Source: Glycine soja (taxonomy: Eukaryota > Streptophyta > Magnoliopsida > Fabales > Fabaceae). From it: DNA of 64,000 bases. The notes under the pieces were generated by a model that saw only the letters and a list, made by a program, of their open reading frames with translations, did no database searches and was not told the origin of the DNA. The translations under genes were made by a program, and so were the position numbers. The stretch lies in NCBI RefSeq assembly GCF_004193775.1, contig NC_041018.1, positions 38,914,608-38,978,607 of the forward strand. Reading direction: 5' to 3'. Positions 14,001 to 25,054 of this stretch are shown here, in pieces (the first letter of the stretch is position 1; every line of letters begins with the position of its first letter).

Positions 14001-17000
14001 ATAATATATGACAAATAGGTCCTAATTTATATTTTCTATCAATTTTTAGTACTACTTTATATCCAAACAACCAAAACAAATTCACGATCAGTGTTGCTTT
14101 ACGAAAAATAGTTATGATCAATAAAGTATGAAGTAACAAAAACTAGTATAGGCCTTCCAAAAAAATAAACAAAAACTAGTATAGTATTTTCTTTTTTTTT
14201 TTAGACCAACAAAAAGTAGCAATATGGTACAAAACAAACCATTTAGGTGAAAAAATTTATACTTCGTTGGACATGATTGATGAGCAAATCACCGACGAAT
14301 CAATTAATTCAATGTATCATGATTGAGAAATTGAAATTGATGTGATGGATAACATCAAACTACATAAAAAAAAATTCCCCCCTACTGGGGCAGGGTTAAA
14401 AGTTTTACTTCAATATGTTCCATAGACATTAGGACATAAGCAACAGTACGAGATCAAGTGAAATAGCATTTTCAATTGACAACTAGTTTCTTACACAATT
14501 AAATAGAACCTTGACTTTGTCACAGTAGACAATATTAAAGCATTGTTTAAACCAAAGGATGATTGGGAATAATTGGTATTAGACAACACAACAGTAGTCT
14601 CTTGCTCAAATACTAAATTAGACCAAGAAAGTAATCAAGGAGAGAAATAAAAGATAGACGGAAAGCTTAAAAATTAAAGAATGTCCCTATCCATGACAGA
14701 TAGATGCTGGTTCTCCAATTAATTTTGATATTTATCCTGATTACCAGATGTCAATTAATCACGCCAGAACATAGTATAGTATAATTTACAGATAATTATA
14801 TCTTTTAAATATATGATCAAAAGTTTGATCATTAAGTTTGTATGTAAAATAATATATGTTATTAGGAGAAATCAATCTTTTAAGTATATCTCAATATCTA
14901 AAAAGATTGATCTCTAACTCTTGACTAGAGAATACCTCCAATATACTCTAGTCTGAAACACCATTTTCGAATTCAAACTGATGATCAATTGATCATTAAG
15001 ATACCATTTTACCGTTATACCAAGGTTCATCTTCGACTAGAGAGTATCTCAAATTAAAATTAAAAAAAAAATGTTAGGTTGACAAGGGGAGGCAAGAGAT
15101 AGGTTTAGGTGGGCCAACAAATAATATGATATGATTGGGTATTTGATTAAAAAAAGTAAGATTATGATGATGATGATTATGGAGCGTTGAAGTTGGCAAT
15201 GATGTATGAAGAGGGGAGTGGAGATAAGGTCTATGATGTGTTCCGGGATATAAAGCCAGTTTTGGCCAGTGAGAGTTTTGGTTTGTGCTCTTTGTTCGGC
15301 CTTTCCACAACCCCTTTCTTTTCTTTTCTTCCTTACCAACCATCCATGTCAACCAAGCCCAACACTTTTGTCTGCATTTTGAACACAAGTTTAGTTTTTG
15401 ATTGCAATCTACGTAATCATTTTACTACTCCTTGTGTGTGTTGCTGCCTCTCATCAGCTAGCATCCAATTCTCTCTCATTAGATTTCTTTGCCTCATCTA
15501 TTGGCCAAAACAGGGATAGGACTGTTCACAAAACTGATAGCAACAAACGTGTCACGCCTCAAATTTCTTTAGTTGCATGATTCATTCAGAGAAAGCAACT
15601 TTTTCTCTCTCTCTATATATATATAATAGACCTGCAAAATAAAGTAGATCGGACTAAAAAGTGGATTAGTTCAAGTAATGAATATTTAATTTTCTTTAAA
15701 GAGTTTTATGTGTGAAAACATTTCAGAAAGTTAATCTTATCATATTATATATTTATGTTTTTTATTCGAATAAAATTATCTCTAATAAAATATATTTAGA
15801 TTCTTTTTTATAGCAGAAGATTGTATTTTCTATTGACACGTGACATGCGGCACTATTATATTGTAGCTATGAGCTTTTAGGTTTTGTGTATAAATAAATA
15901 GATAAAGATGTGAGAAAATATTAACATTAATTTGAGATTGATTTTAATAATTTAATAATTATAAGTTTTTATTAAAAATTTGTTAATCATACTTTTACGT
16001 TTGTATTTTAATAAATGTTTTTATTGTCATTAAACTTATCACACTTTTAGACAATTAAAATCAGTCCTAAGAATTTATGTTAATAAAACTTACAAATACA
16101 GTCCATAACTACATTAGATATTCAATTTAAAAATTAATTTATGATCACATGAATTCTGTATAATTAACTCATTTAGAGAATTACAATTCTTATTGTGTTT
16201 ATCTTTCTAATATGATATTAAATTTTGACACAACATATACAGAGATTATGCTTTTAAAAGACTAATTTGTGTGAAGGAAAGCGTCATATATAAGATAATT
16301 GTTGATGAATGTTTACCTAATAATTAAAATTTTCAGTAAGGTTTATAACAGGTTGAAGGTAAATTCAGTAGGGTTAGCCTAACGATGAAAAGTTTAAATA
16401 ATTTGCATAAAATTTTATATTGAAATTCATTGTAAAAAAACCAAACGAATAAAAAAAATTACAGGTTGAAGGTTTAGGATACTGGTTTCACACAAGTTTT
16501 ATGTAGTAGTTTATGATATAATACCCCATTTGGGGGGGGTTGAATTTGATTGAACTCTCTTGAATAATGTTGTTCCTGTATTGTTTTTGGATATGACTTT
16601 TAAGTGATGATGAGATGAACAGAAAAGTGAGGCAAGAAGGTCTAATAAGCAAAACACAATCGTCTTCGATATCAGTGAGACAAATGCACCAGCTGGACAT
16701 TGTCTTTATCAAAAGCAAACCCCCGACTATTAATGGGCGTCTTTGTTATATATACTTCATAATATGTGTGACTAGCTAATTGACTAGGCTGATCTCTCAC
16801 ATAGTCACATAACATAATCACATTTCACATGTTTCTTTCAAATTAAGATGTTGTTATGAAGTTGCACATCATGGTCTAAGTAGTATTTCTTTTTTGTTTT
16901 AGAAATCAAAGACAATATCCAAAGATTTATTTTGATTACTAGTTATAATAAGTTTGCTTCAATTTTTTAAAATTGCATGCGTAGTACCTTAAAAAATAAA

Positions 17001-17697
17001 AATTATTCTTGAAGCCCTTTAAGTAAATAGGTGAGATCTTCCACCCAATGACATGTGCAAAAAAAAAAATAGTGCAAGTGCACATAAAACATATTTCATT
17101 TCGTTTAGGCCAAGAAACATGAAAAGACAGTTGGATTTGTATTACTTGAAATTATATATCATCTTCCAATCTTTCGTTTTGATGTGTTTTTGGCCATAGT
17201 TTGTGCTATTATGTTAATTTAACGGTGTGTGATGAAGGATTGAAAGGACAAATGATGGATGGCATTATTGAAGAATGAAGACACAAATTCAATGGCCCGG
17301 AAGCTATGCAAGTATGTATGTGTGAGAAGCCTGCGTACGTATATGACTTTTTAAAATGATACTTTGTTGTAGTTGAAATCTTATAGAACGTGCGTAAAAA
17401 CTGAGATAAGGAAAAATTCCTGCCGATTTTAAATAGGCTTCAACTTATTATAAACGAACAAAACGTTCTGGCCCTTACATTAATGTTATTAGCCCAAAAT
17501 CATTAATGATTAGAAGGGCTAATAAAATTAATGATTTTAAGTTCAATGCTATATTAGCCCAAAACGCTCTGGCCCTTACATTCTCAATATTAATGCTGAA
17601 TGGTTTATGAGAATAATCCAGACACTTAGACACGTGTTGCTTTTAAATTATCCAGTTCTTTGTTTGTTCATCACTGCTAATCAAATTATCGTAGCAA

Positions 17698-17699
<2 letters not shown>

Positions 17700-17737
<38 letters not shown>
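17700..17737. repeat. (TA)n microsatellite
   Basis: Uninterrupted TA dinucleotide tract of about 19 units in gene-free DNA. Confidence 0.9.
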
Positions 17738-17739
<2 letters not shown>

Positions 17740-18919
17740 TACTCAAATCAAACAAAAGTGATTGAAACTCTCCGAAATGTTCAAATCATATTTGATGGTG
17801 CTGTAGATAAATATTATTACATGGTTGTTATCTGTACCCCTACTGCTACTGCTTTCAGTACTTCCGGGGGACAATTGATTATTCAAAAAATAAATATTAT
17901 CCGTTTTTTTATTAAGTTATGTTTAGTAAGGCATTTCACTTAGTTTTTTTTATTAAAAAAATCATTTGATTGTTTGATAAATAAGTTTTTTTAATAATTT
18001 TTATGTTTTTTAAACAAACTGTTGAAAATAATTTTAGATTTGGTCTAAAACGAACTATTAATACTTGAAGTAATATTTTCTTTCTTTTTTATTCTTGATA
18101 TATTTATTTATTTTTTTTGTTATTTTTAAAATAAATAAATAAATAATAATTTTATTATTTTTTGTCATTAATTTTATACTTTTCATTTCAATGACTAATC
18201 TGATCAAATATTTCTAATTTAATAAATTAATTTTTCAACTTTCAATTATCAGATCTCAAACTAATAGTTAATTTTCCAACCTCTAACTAATTTTCAGATA
18301 ATTTTATCAAACATAAACTTAAATAAAAAAATTCTACTTATAAGTTATAACTATAAATATAACTTCTGTAACAAAATGAACATCTTGGTCCGTAACAGAA
18401 ACATAGCTGTTGCGATCTAAGTAGCAAATAGCATAAACTTGTTAAGACAGCCGGTTCAACAGGTTAATTTTAATCTATTCTGGCCGTTAATTTTTTTTAA
18501 ATGTAAGGAGATTACCATAAACCGAATTCAACAAGTCCTGTTAGCTGGCCAGTGCCTTAAAATAAAGGGTATCTCGCTAACAAGTATCTCTATGCATTGG
18601 TAAAATTTAAAAGAATTAAAATAAGAAAATATTTATTATAGAAATTATAGAAATTTTTTAAAAAGATTATAAATAATATATATTTTTTTATCGTATTTTA
18701 ATAAAAAAAATTACGTTAAGTCCTTTAACCAATATGTTAAGCACACTTGTTACAATTTGTACAAAATTTTCTCAAAAAAAATCATTTCCCAAAATAAATA
18801 TCACGGCCTAATTTCTTTTCTTGTCTTCAGAAACAGAGAGTGAAAGAAATAAACTATTTCCAACTGATTTGACTCTGAATCAATGTCACAGCCCACAACT
18901 TGCTCTTCCTTTGAAGAGG

Positions 18920-18940
18920 CCCACGTGAAATACACGTGGG
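18920..18940. promoter_or_regulatory. Palindromic double G-box
   Basis: CCCACGTG and its exact inverse CACGTGGG are separated by five A/T bases. Each half contains a full CACGTG G-box, the binding core of plant bZIP, bHLH and PIF factors. No gene is visible within several kb, so the site may be a distal element, a relic promoter, or a chance hairpin. Confidence 0.45.
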
Positions 18941-19828
18941 ATATGATTGCGTTGTATGACTACATATATGTTGGCGTTGCTTTCAAAATTCACTTTAGTC
19001 TCTTTATTTTTAAAATTTTTAATTAGATATTTATTTTTTTTAAGTGAATTTAATTTCATCTCATTTTTTAAAATATTTAGAAATAATTCTAATTTGTAGA
19101 ATAATTTGGTCCAGCATATTCGAACTTCTACAAATAATTAAATCTGAGGTTTCTATTTTTTTAAGAAAGTTTTGTTTGACACCTTTTGTAACATTTTTAC
19201 CATACTCAATAATTAATTTTTCATCCAAAAATATCTATTAAGTTTTGAAAATTATTTTCAAAACAAAACAAGTGTTTTAAAAACTAAAAAGTTAGAAAGT
19301 AGGAGATGTTTTTCAATATTCTTCTATTTTTATCTTGTTTATATTTTCCTTTAATTCCACATTGTGTTTTGTATCTTGCACTATACTCTCAATTAATTAG
19401 CTATTTCAGATTTTTTAGTTATATTTTATAAATTAAAAATGATTTTTAAAAATAGAAACACATCCTTTTTGAAGTTTTATTCAGGTACATGTTATTTATT
19501 ATATCTGCCCTAAAATGTGGAAATTGATATTACAGTTGTCTATTTATTTATGCAGACTCTACTTGTGCAAGAAAGGGAAATAACATGGTTGGAAAACGAC
19601 TAGGGTTTAAAAGAATAATGGAAATAAAGATTAGTTTATCTTAGCTTTCTTCTTCTTCTTTTTTGACGAAGTTTTCTTAGCTTTCAAATTAATTTGTATG
19701 ATTTCTTTCATATTTCTTTCCTTTAATGATAAAAATAAATAAATTAACTTGTATATTGTATGGCTCATTATTACAAGCTAGGACGGAGTCAGCATCAGGG
19801 AAACCGACAGTGTAAACAAAAAATCGTC

Positions 19829-19830
<2 letters not shown>

Positions 19831-19866
<36 letters not shown>
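19831..19866. repeat. (TA)n microsatellite
   Basis: TA dinucleotide tract of about 17 units in gene-free DNA. Confidence 0.88.
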
Positions 19867-19869
<3 letters not shown>

Positions 19870-20477
19870 ATCCTGATAATATGATGTTTCAAAATTTTAA
19901 TTACATGAATCATCTATCAAAACATGAAAACGCGATTCAATGATTGATTTCTTGAATTATGATGTGCGTTTTAGCATTTCTAGAGTATCAATACGTGATG
20001 TATGATGACAAAATAAGAGTGAAATAGGTGGTTTTGATTGGAAACAAATTAAGTATATTGTGATACAATTAACTCATAAAAAAAAAGTCACAAAGGTTTA
20101 GTACTCCTATCCAATTTTTAAAGTATAAAAGAGAATAAAACTATATATTTTTTCAATATAGGACAAAATTTTATCTATTAAGTAAATTTGATAAAAATAT
20201 ATATATATCCAGTATTGAAAATATAAAAATGAATTAAACATTTTTTAATAAAATAAAGATTATTCTGCTAAAAAAAGATAAATATTATTTATTTTTCACT
20301 GCAAGATAAAGATTTAATTGATATAATTAATCTTATTTTTTTCTCCTTAAATCTCATCCATATAACTTCATAATTTATTGAAGTAGAAGGAAATCATGAA
20401 AAATGTGCACGCTGCACTCTTCCGAAAAAATTCTGCATGTTGCACAACAAGACAGAATTGAATAAATAAAATTCGAT

Positions 20478-20812
20478 TAATTAAGTTTTTAGTTTCTAAA
20501 TTTTTTGAAAGGCGACTTTTAGTTCATAAATTTTTAATTGTCTGCTTAAAATTTCTTAACTTTTTTCAACTAAGGTTTCTTTTTTACTAATTAATGTCTC
20601 TTAACTTTTTTCCATTAAAGCCCTTAGTTCTAAATCTTTTGAAAAGTTTATTTTTTAGTCATTCAAATCTGATTAAATAAATAAAAATAATGATTCAAAC
20701 TTTTATTCAACTGCTAAAAATTGAAATTTCTAAGAGAACTTGACCCATTAAATAAAAATTTAAAAAATAAAAATTGAATTTTTAAAAAGTTTAGGACTAA
20801 AACTTAGTTAAT
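20478..20812. mobile_element. Degenerate MITE-like foldback
   Basis: The left end (TTAAGTTTTTAGTTTCTAAA) and the right end (reading outward TTAACTAAGTTTTAGTCCTA) are imperfect inverted repeats about 330 bases apart. The interior is A/T-rich and non-coding. This is the shape of an old miniature inverted-repeat element. No target duplication could be fixed. Confidence 0.5.
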
Positions 20813-20956
20813 CTGACAAATTTAATTTATATAATATGAATATAATTACATAAGTTTTTTTTTAAAAAAAAAACCCACCCATGAACATGCCTCTGTCCCT
20901 GATTACAAGGGTACTTTTTGTTGGATCTGGGCATAGGCCCAATATATCAAAGCCCA

Positions 20957-20965
20957 AAAATCTTT
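20957..20965. repeat. Left 9-bp target-site duplication of the MULE
   Basis: AAAATCTTT immediately precedes the left terminus and is repeated exactly at 22108-22116. Nine-base duplications are the hallmark of Mutator-superfamily insertion. Confidence 0.88.
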
Positions 20966-21225
20966 CGGTGTTGCTAGGTGCACCCAGCACTATTGCTGGT
21001 GCACCCAGCATTTCACTTGAATGGGCAAAAATGCCCTTTGTTTAATTTAAAAATTAAAATTCACACCCAGCATCAATTCAGCTTCCTCTTCTGCGTTTTT
21101 CAATTCTTTTCCTCCGCTGTCGTCTTCTCTCCTCCGTGCATCTTCGTCCTCCCTTGTTCGTGGTCGTTCTTTAATGGCTTGTAGCATTAGGGTAGAGGAC
21201 TTACCTTAGAGAACTTAGGTTAGGA

Positions 21226-21382
21226 GAAGTTCTTCCGTTAATGACCTCTAAAGTTGTAACGTTAATACGGAAGAAGTTCTTTCATAAACTTCTTACAGAA
21301 GAACTTCTTCCGTATTTAGTAATTTACAGTTACAGAATAAGTTCTTTCGTAAGAGTTTTACGGAAGAATCTTCCGTAAGACT
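21226..21382. repeat. Palindromic ACGGAAGAA/TTCTTCCGT cluster inside the MULE
   Basis: At least five copies of TTCTTCCGT-like or ACGGAAGAA-like motifs in alternating orientation lie within about 150 bases (for example near 21230, 21267, 21307 and 21360). Neighbouring copies can pair into short hairpins. This may be a binding array for the element's transposase or remains of a tandem repeat. Confidence 0.6.
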
Positions 21383-21641
21383 AAGAAAATAAAAAGAAAT
21401 GGATACAAATAATATTAAATAATCGTACAAGCATTTTCTGTGTATTGATGCATACGACTTTTCCATCCTTGCAATTCATTTTTTCCTCTACTATGGATAA
21501 AGTATTTTCTTTGATGAATTTTTTTCTACATTTACAAATTTATTTTTTTTCATCAAAGAAAAACAAATTACAAAATCTACCTGGTCTTTTGGATCTAAAT
21601 CCTTAATTAATAAACAATCCAATAACCAACTTTCTTTTTTA

Positions 21642-21712
21642 TTTTTTGAATTGATTTATCTCGTACTTGTGACTGTAATAAACAATCCAATAACCAACTG
21701 AGTTAATGAGTC
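21642..21712 (-). pseudogene. Degenerate tRNA-Ile-like sequence, minus strand
   Basis: Read on the minus strand from 21712, the sequence begins GACTCATTAACTCAGTTGG, which matches the acceptor/D-arm part of plant tRNA-Ile. The anticodon part is lost. A weak box B-like ACAAGTACGAG follows. It faces the better copy at 21883-21956. A 24-base direct repeat (starting TAATAAACAATCC) at 21608 and 21675 overlaps it. Confidence 0.5.
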
Positions 21713-21837
21713 AATTACGTTATAAATAAATAATATTGTTATGCATAACACTAAAATTTCTAATGTATATTTAATGTGTATGTAAATTTAAATAATAAAT
21801 TTTGTGATAATTAATTTTGATATAAATCATACGAATT

Positions 21838-21900
21838 ATTTAGTGTTATGTATAGCAACATTATTTATTTTATAACGTAATTGGCTCATTAATTCAGCTG
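21838..21900. repeat. Right arm of nested foldback
   Basis: The arm containing ATTATTTATTTTATAACGTA is the near-exact inverse of 21695-21756. The two arms enclose about 80 bases of A/T-rich loop and run directly into the tRNA-like sequences on each side. This suggests a MITE or foldback unit whose arms include the tRNA heads. Confidence 0.7.
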
Positions 21901-21956
21901 GTTAGAGCGTTGTGCTAATAATATGAAAGTCACATATTTGAGTCTTGCTTGACGAA
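21883..21956 (+). pseudogene. tRNA-Ile(AAU)-derived pseudogene or SINE head
   Basis: The sequence follows plant tRNA-Ile closely through the D arm and anticodon arm: TTCAGCTGGTTAGAGCG, then the loop CTAATAA with anticodon AAT intact. The T arm (box B region ACATATTTGAGTC) and the acceptor 3' strand are degraded, so the cloverleaf cannot close. It is therefore called a relic, either a tRNA pseudogene or the promoter head of a SINE. It lies just inside the right TIR of the MULE. Confidence 0.7.
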
Positions 21957-22107
21957 GATGCACGGAGGAGAAGAAAATGCAGAAGAGGAAGCTGAACTGG
22001 TGCTAGGTGCATGTTTTAATTTTTAAATTAAACAAAGGACATTTTTGCCCATTCAAGTGAAATGCTGGGTGCACCAACAATACTGTTGGGTGCACCTAGC
22101 AACACCC

Positions 22108-22116
22108 AAAATCTTT
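22108..22116. repeat. Right 9-bp target-site duplication of the MULE
   Basis: AAAATCTTT, identical to 20957-20965. Confidence 0.88.
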
Positions 22117-22124
22117 TGCTTCAA

Positions 22125-22232
22125 TTATGATGGCTTTCTCTTTTCTGTCTGTGATTTTTTTTTATGCGTCAGAATTTATTATTTATTTCTTCTATCTGGA
22201 TTGCACTATAGATTTGGTGAAAGCCATCATAA
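22125..22232. repeat. Short foldback with 14-bp perfect arms
   Basis: TTATGATGGCTTTC at 22125-22138 is exactly inverted at 22219-22232, with an 80-base pyrimidine-rich loop. It lies just outside the MULE. It may be a tiny MITE or a transcribed hairpin. Confidence 0.55.
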
Positions 22233-23817
22233 GGGACCCCCACAAAGGGATAAGAAGCATTAAGAGAACATAAACACAAAGAAAAAAGATCAAACTTTCA
22301 TTAAAAATCTCATTCTAGAAATTCATAGGTTATATGAAAATTAACTCAATCCCAATAAAGAAGATTTTTTAAGCTTACAATGAGTGATTACAATCTTATA
22401 AAAATACTTACATATTATCCATTAATAAGATTATCACATTGACATTAAATATTATACACATGTCTTTAAGAGATATAAATTTATTCATTACTAACAAGAT
22501 CAACTTTGTTAGCAAAAAAAAAAATCAATGATATTATCAATTCTACAAAAATAATTAATCCATTTTTAGAAATATTGATTAAAACATTATGTTAAAAATT
22601 ATTCCTTCCAATTCTTTATATAAAAAATATTTGCATTTTTTCAGTCCTGATTATAAAAAAATGAGCTACTTTTAAATATATTAATTGTCAATTATCTATT
22701 ATATGCATAATTTATTATGAAATCTAATGAACTATGTCATACAAGCTAAAATTTTAGCCCTTGAAATTATTGTGAACTGTATTGTACCTTATTTCAGCCC
22801 TAGAATATTTTAATAAACTACATAGAGAAGCTAAAATTTTAACAAACAACGAAAACTACTAACTGCATACAGCTAAAATATTATTAGATTTTAAGGCGAT
22901 TTATTTTTTAATACAGTACCTACTTTTTTTATTTTAGGAACAGCTTGTGCTTTCTCCGATTTAAAAATTTAAATGCATTAAAAAATGACATATTAATATA
23001 TTTTTTTGTGGGACATAAAAATATTATTTAGAAAATTTTGAAATAAAATAATTAATATAATGTGTTTCCTAATAATATATGTTAATAGCGTATATTAATT
23101 TTTCATTATAATGAAATTATATAGTAATATGATAAGTTACAATATCTATAATATTTGTTTTTTAATTACCAATGAAGTGTAACTTGGTTGAAGAACATAA
23201 TTAAAGTGCGGTAAACTCCTTGATTCGACTCCTATCAATAAAATAATATTTTAAAATGAGACTATTTCAATAATGACAACTCAATATTTAGCAATTGGTA
23301 AATGGCATTTTTATTTGGTAGTGATGTTGCTCTATTTACAAAAACTTAATTAACATGTACCACCATAGCAGCACTCTACTCTCTACTCAATTATTGGATT
23401 CTTTGACCCAACATGCAATAATTTTTCTAAAGGTGAATAGAATTAATTTTAATAAAATAAAATTAATTTTTGAAAAATGATTAAGATATATATTTAAATT
23501 AATGTTAGTGGAAATTTTACATTAGAATAGGTATTATATATTACGGGGAAAATTGATTTTAATCTTCTCTCAAACATTTTCCTGTCATCGTTCATCTAAA
23601 AAGGAAATAAAATGGTAATATACTTATGTGTAGCATAATTAGAGTAGTTTTCAAAAAAATTAACAATAAAAAATAAGTTAAAAACAAACTATTTAATAAG
23701 AATTACTAACATTATTTTAGATTAAAAGAATATGAATTCATAACATATAAAAGTCGCATATAATGTAGTCATAATAATAGATCTAGTTGGATATGTATAT
23801 AATGTATCAATAATGAG
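22233..23817. other. Intergenic DNA, no gene recognised
   Basis: A/T-rich sequence without open frames of note or a recognisable element. Confidence 0.6.
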
Positions 23818-23955
23818 TTTTTTTTTTCTCAAACTACACCTTCTTTTTCTTATCTTTTCTTAAAAAATACTACTTTTTCAAAATATTTCCAAATTGCACC
23901 ACTTTGATGTAAATCTAAGAACCGTACATTGATTTTTTTAAATTATTAAAATAAT

Positions 23956-24655
23956 ATAAATATTATATTATATAAATATATTTTTAATTGATTTTAAAAA
24001 TATCTTTTTATTAAAATAATTATTATAAATTTTTTATAAATTTTTTAAGAGATATATACAGATAAAGAAAAATGTAAAAATTGAAGAAAATTATAATATA
24101 ATTTTTTAGTTACGATGTATGTATTTTTTTTGTTAAATTTATGTGTGATTGATGTTTTTGTTTTGTTATGTTCGTTAATTATAAAAGTGAGAAAATTAGT
24201 TAGTAATATTAAAATAAATTAAAAAATACAGTGAAAAAATAATTGATATATTTTTCTTATACAATAAACATAAAATTTAAAAGTATGGTAACTGAGATGA
24301 TAGTTGATATAAATATTATATTATATAAATATATTGGTTTTAAAAATACCTTTTATTAAAATATTTTTTATAAATTTTTATAAATTTTTTAAGAGATATA
24401 TACAAATAAAGAAAAATGTAAAAATTGGAGAAAATTATAGTATAATTTTTTAGTTACTATGTATGTATTTTTTTTGTTAAATTTATGTGTGGTTGATGTT
24501 TTTGTTTTGTTGTGTTCGTTAATTAAAAAATAACAAAATTAGTTAGTGTCTTAGTGGTATTAAAACAAATTAAAAAACACAGTGAAAAAATAATTGATAC
24601 ATCTTTCTTATACGATAGACGTATTAAAAGTGTGATAACTGATATGATAGCCAAG
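23956..24655. repeat. 353-bp tandem duplication in the left arm
   Basis: Copy A starts at 23956 and copy B at 24309 with the same ATAAATATTATATTATAT start. The same order of landmarks follows in each: AAGAGATATATACA, then ATGTATGTATTTTTT, then TTGTTTTGTT. The right arm has only one copy, so the duplication happened after the palindrome formed or was lost from one arm. Confidence 0.75.
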
Positions 24656-24860
24656 AATAACGAACCATATTAAAAAATACAATTGCAGCGCAAATATGAC
24701 AAAACTAATGATAATCTGAAATATGTCTTGTAGGAGACATGCCTTCTTCTATTTTGTTACTGGTTTGTGAAAAATAGCCAAAATTTCTATTGGGCATGAT
24801 CGTTTCTAATAATTGGATTGTACTAACACCTTTAGCACGTCTTCGTCATTTGTCAATTAT

Positions 24861-25054
24861 GACCTGACTGTCAAAAGAATAATCGTCTGATCAATTGTGA
24901 TTCATGAATTCCATAAGGGAGAACCCCATAGGTGCAACTTGCTTGATTAAATAACATCTGACCTAGTTGTCGAAAGAATAATCGTCTGATCAATTGTGAT
25001 TCATGAATTCCATAAGGGGGAACCCCATAAGTGTAACTTGCTTGATTAAATAAC
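24861..25054. repeat. 99-bp tandem duplication at the palindrome centre
   Basis: Two near-identical units with a 99-base period carry AATCGTCTGATCAATTGTGA and GCTTGATTAAATAACA. Only a few substitutions separate them. The pair forms the spacer between the two inverted arms. Confidence 0.85.

Larger units (their letters stand above)
10671..20475. other. Intergenic DNA, no gene recognised
   Basis: No open frame here has a recognisable domain. The frames at 12858-13214 (plus) and around 15049-15580 (both strands) are the longest, but they are low-complexity or overlap one another on opposite strands. A paired G-box palindrome sits at 18920-18940. (TA)n tracts lie at ~13401-13424, 17700-17737 and 19831-19866. 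A short direct repeat around GGCCCTTACATT lies near 17470 and 17571. Confidence 0.55.
20966..22107. mobile_element. Non-autonomous MULE-type element with long TIRs
   Basis: A 1142-bp element bounded by long terminal inverted repeats starting (C/G)GGTGTTGCTAGGTGCACC, flanked by a perfect 9-bp duplication. Similarity between the ends runs roughly from 20966 to 21150 on the left and from 22107 back to 21950 on the right, with a small length difference. It covers a CAGCTTCCTCTTCTGC block and a CTCCGTGCATCTTCGTC block. No transposase frame is present. The open frames at the two ends (20978-21184 and 22045-22263) run through the TIRs and are not genes. The interior holds a palindromic ACGGAAGAA-rich patch (21226-21382) and a foldback with tRNA-Ile-like arms (21642-21956). 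High TIR similarity and intact duplications suggest an insertion that is not very old. Confidence 0.88.

Noticed and set aside
15049..15580. Several ~100-codon frames on both strands
   Set aside because: They overlap one another antisense, have repeat-driven His/Ile/Ser runs, and match no family I know.
21883..21956. A functional tRNA-Ile gene
   Set aside because: The T arm and the acceptor 3' strand do not pair, and the box B region deviates too far. Called a relic instead.
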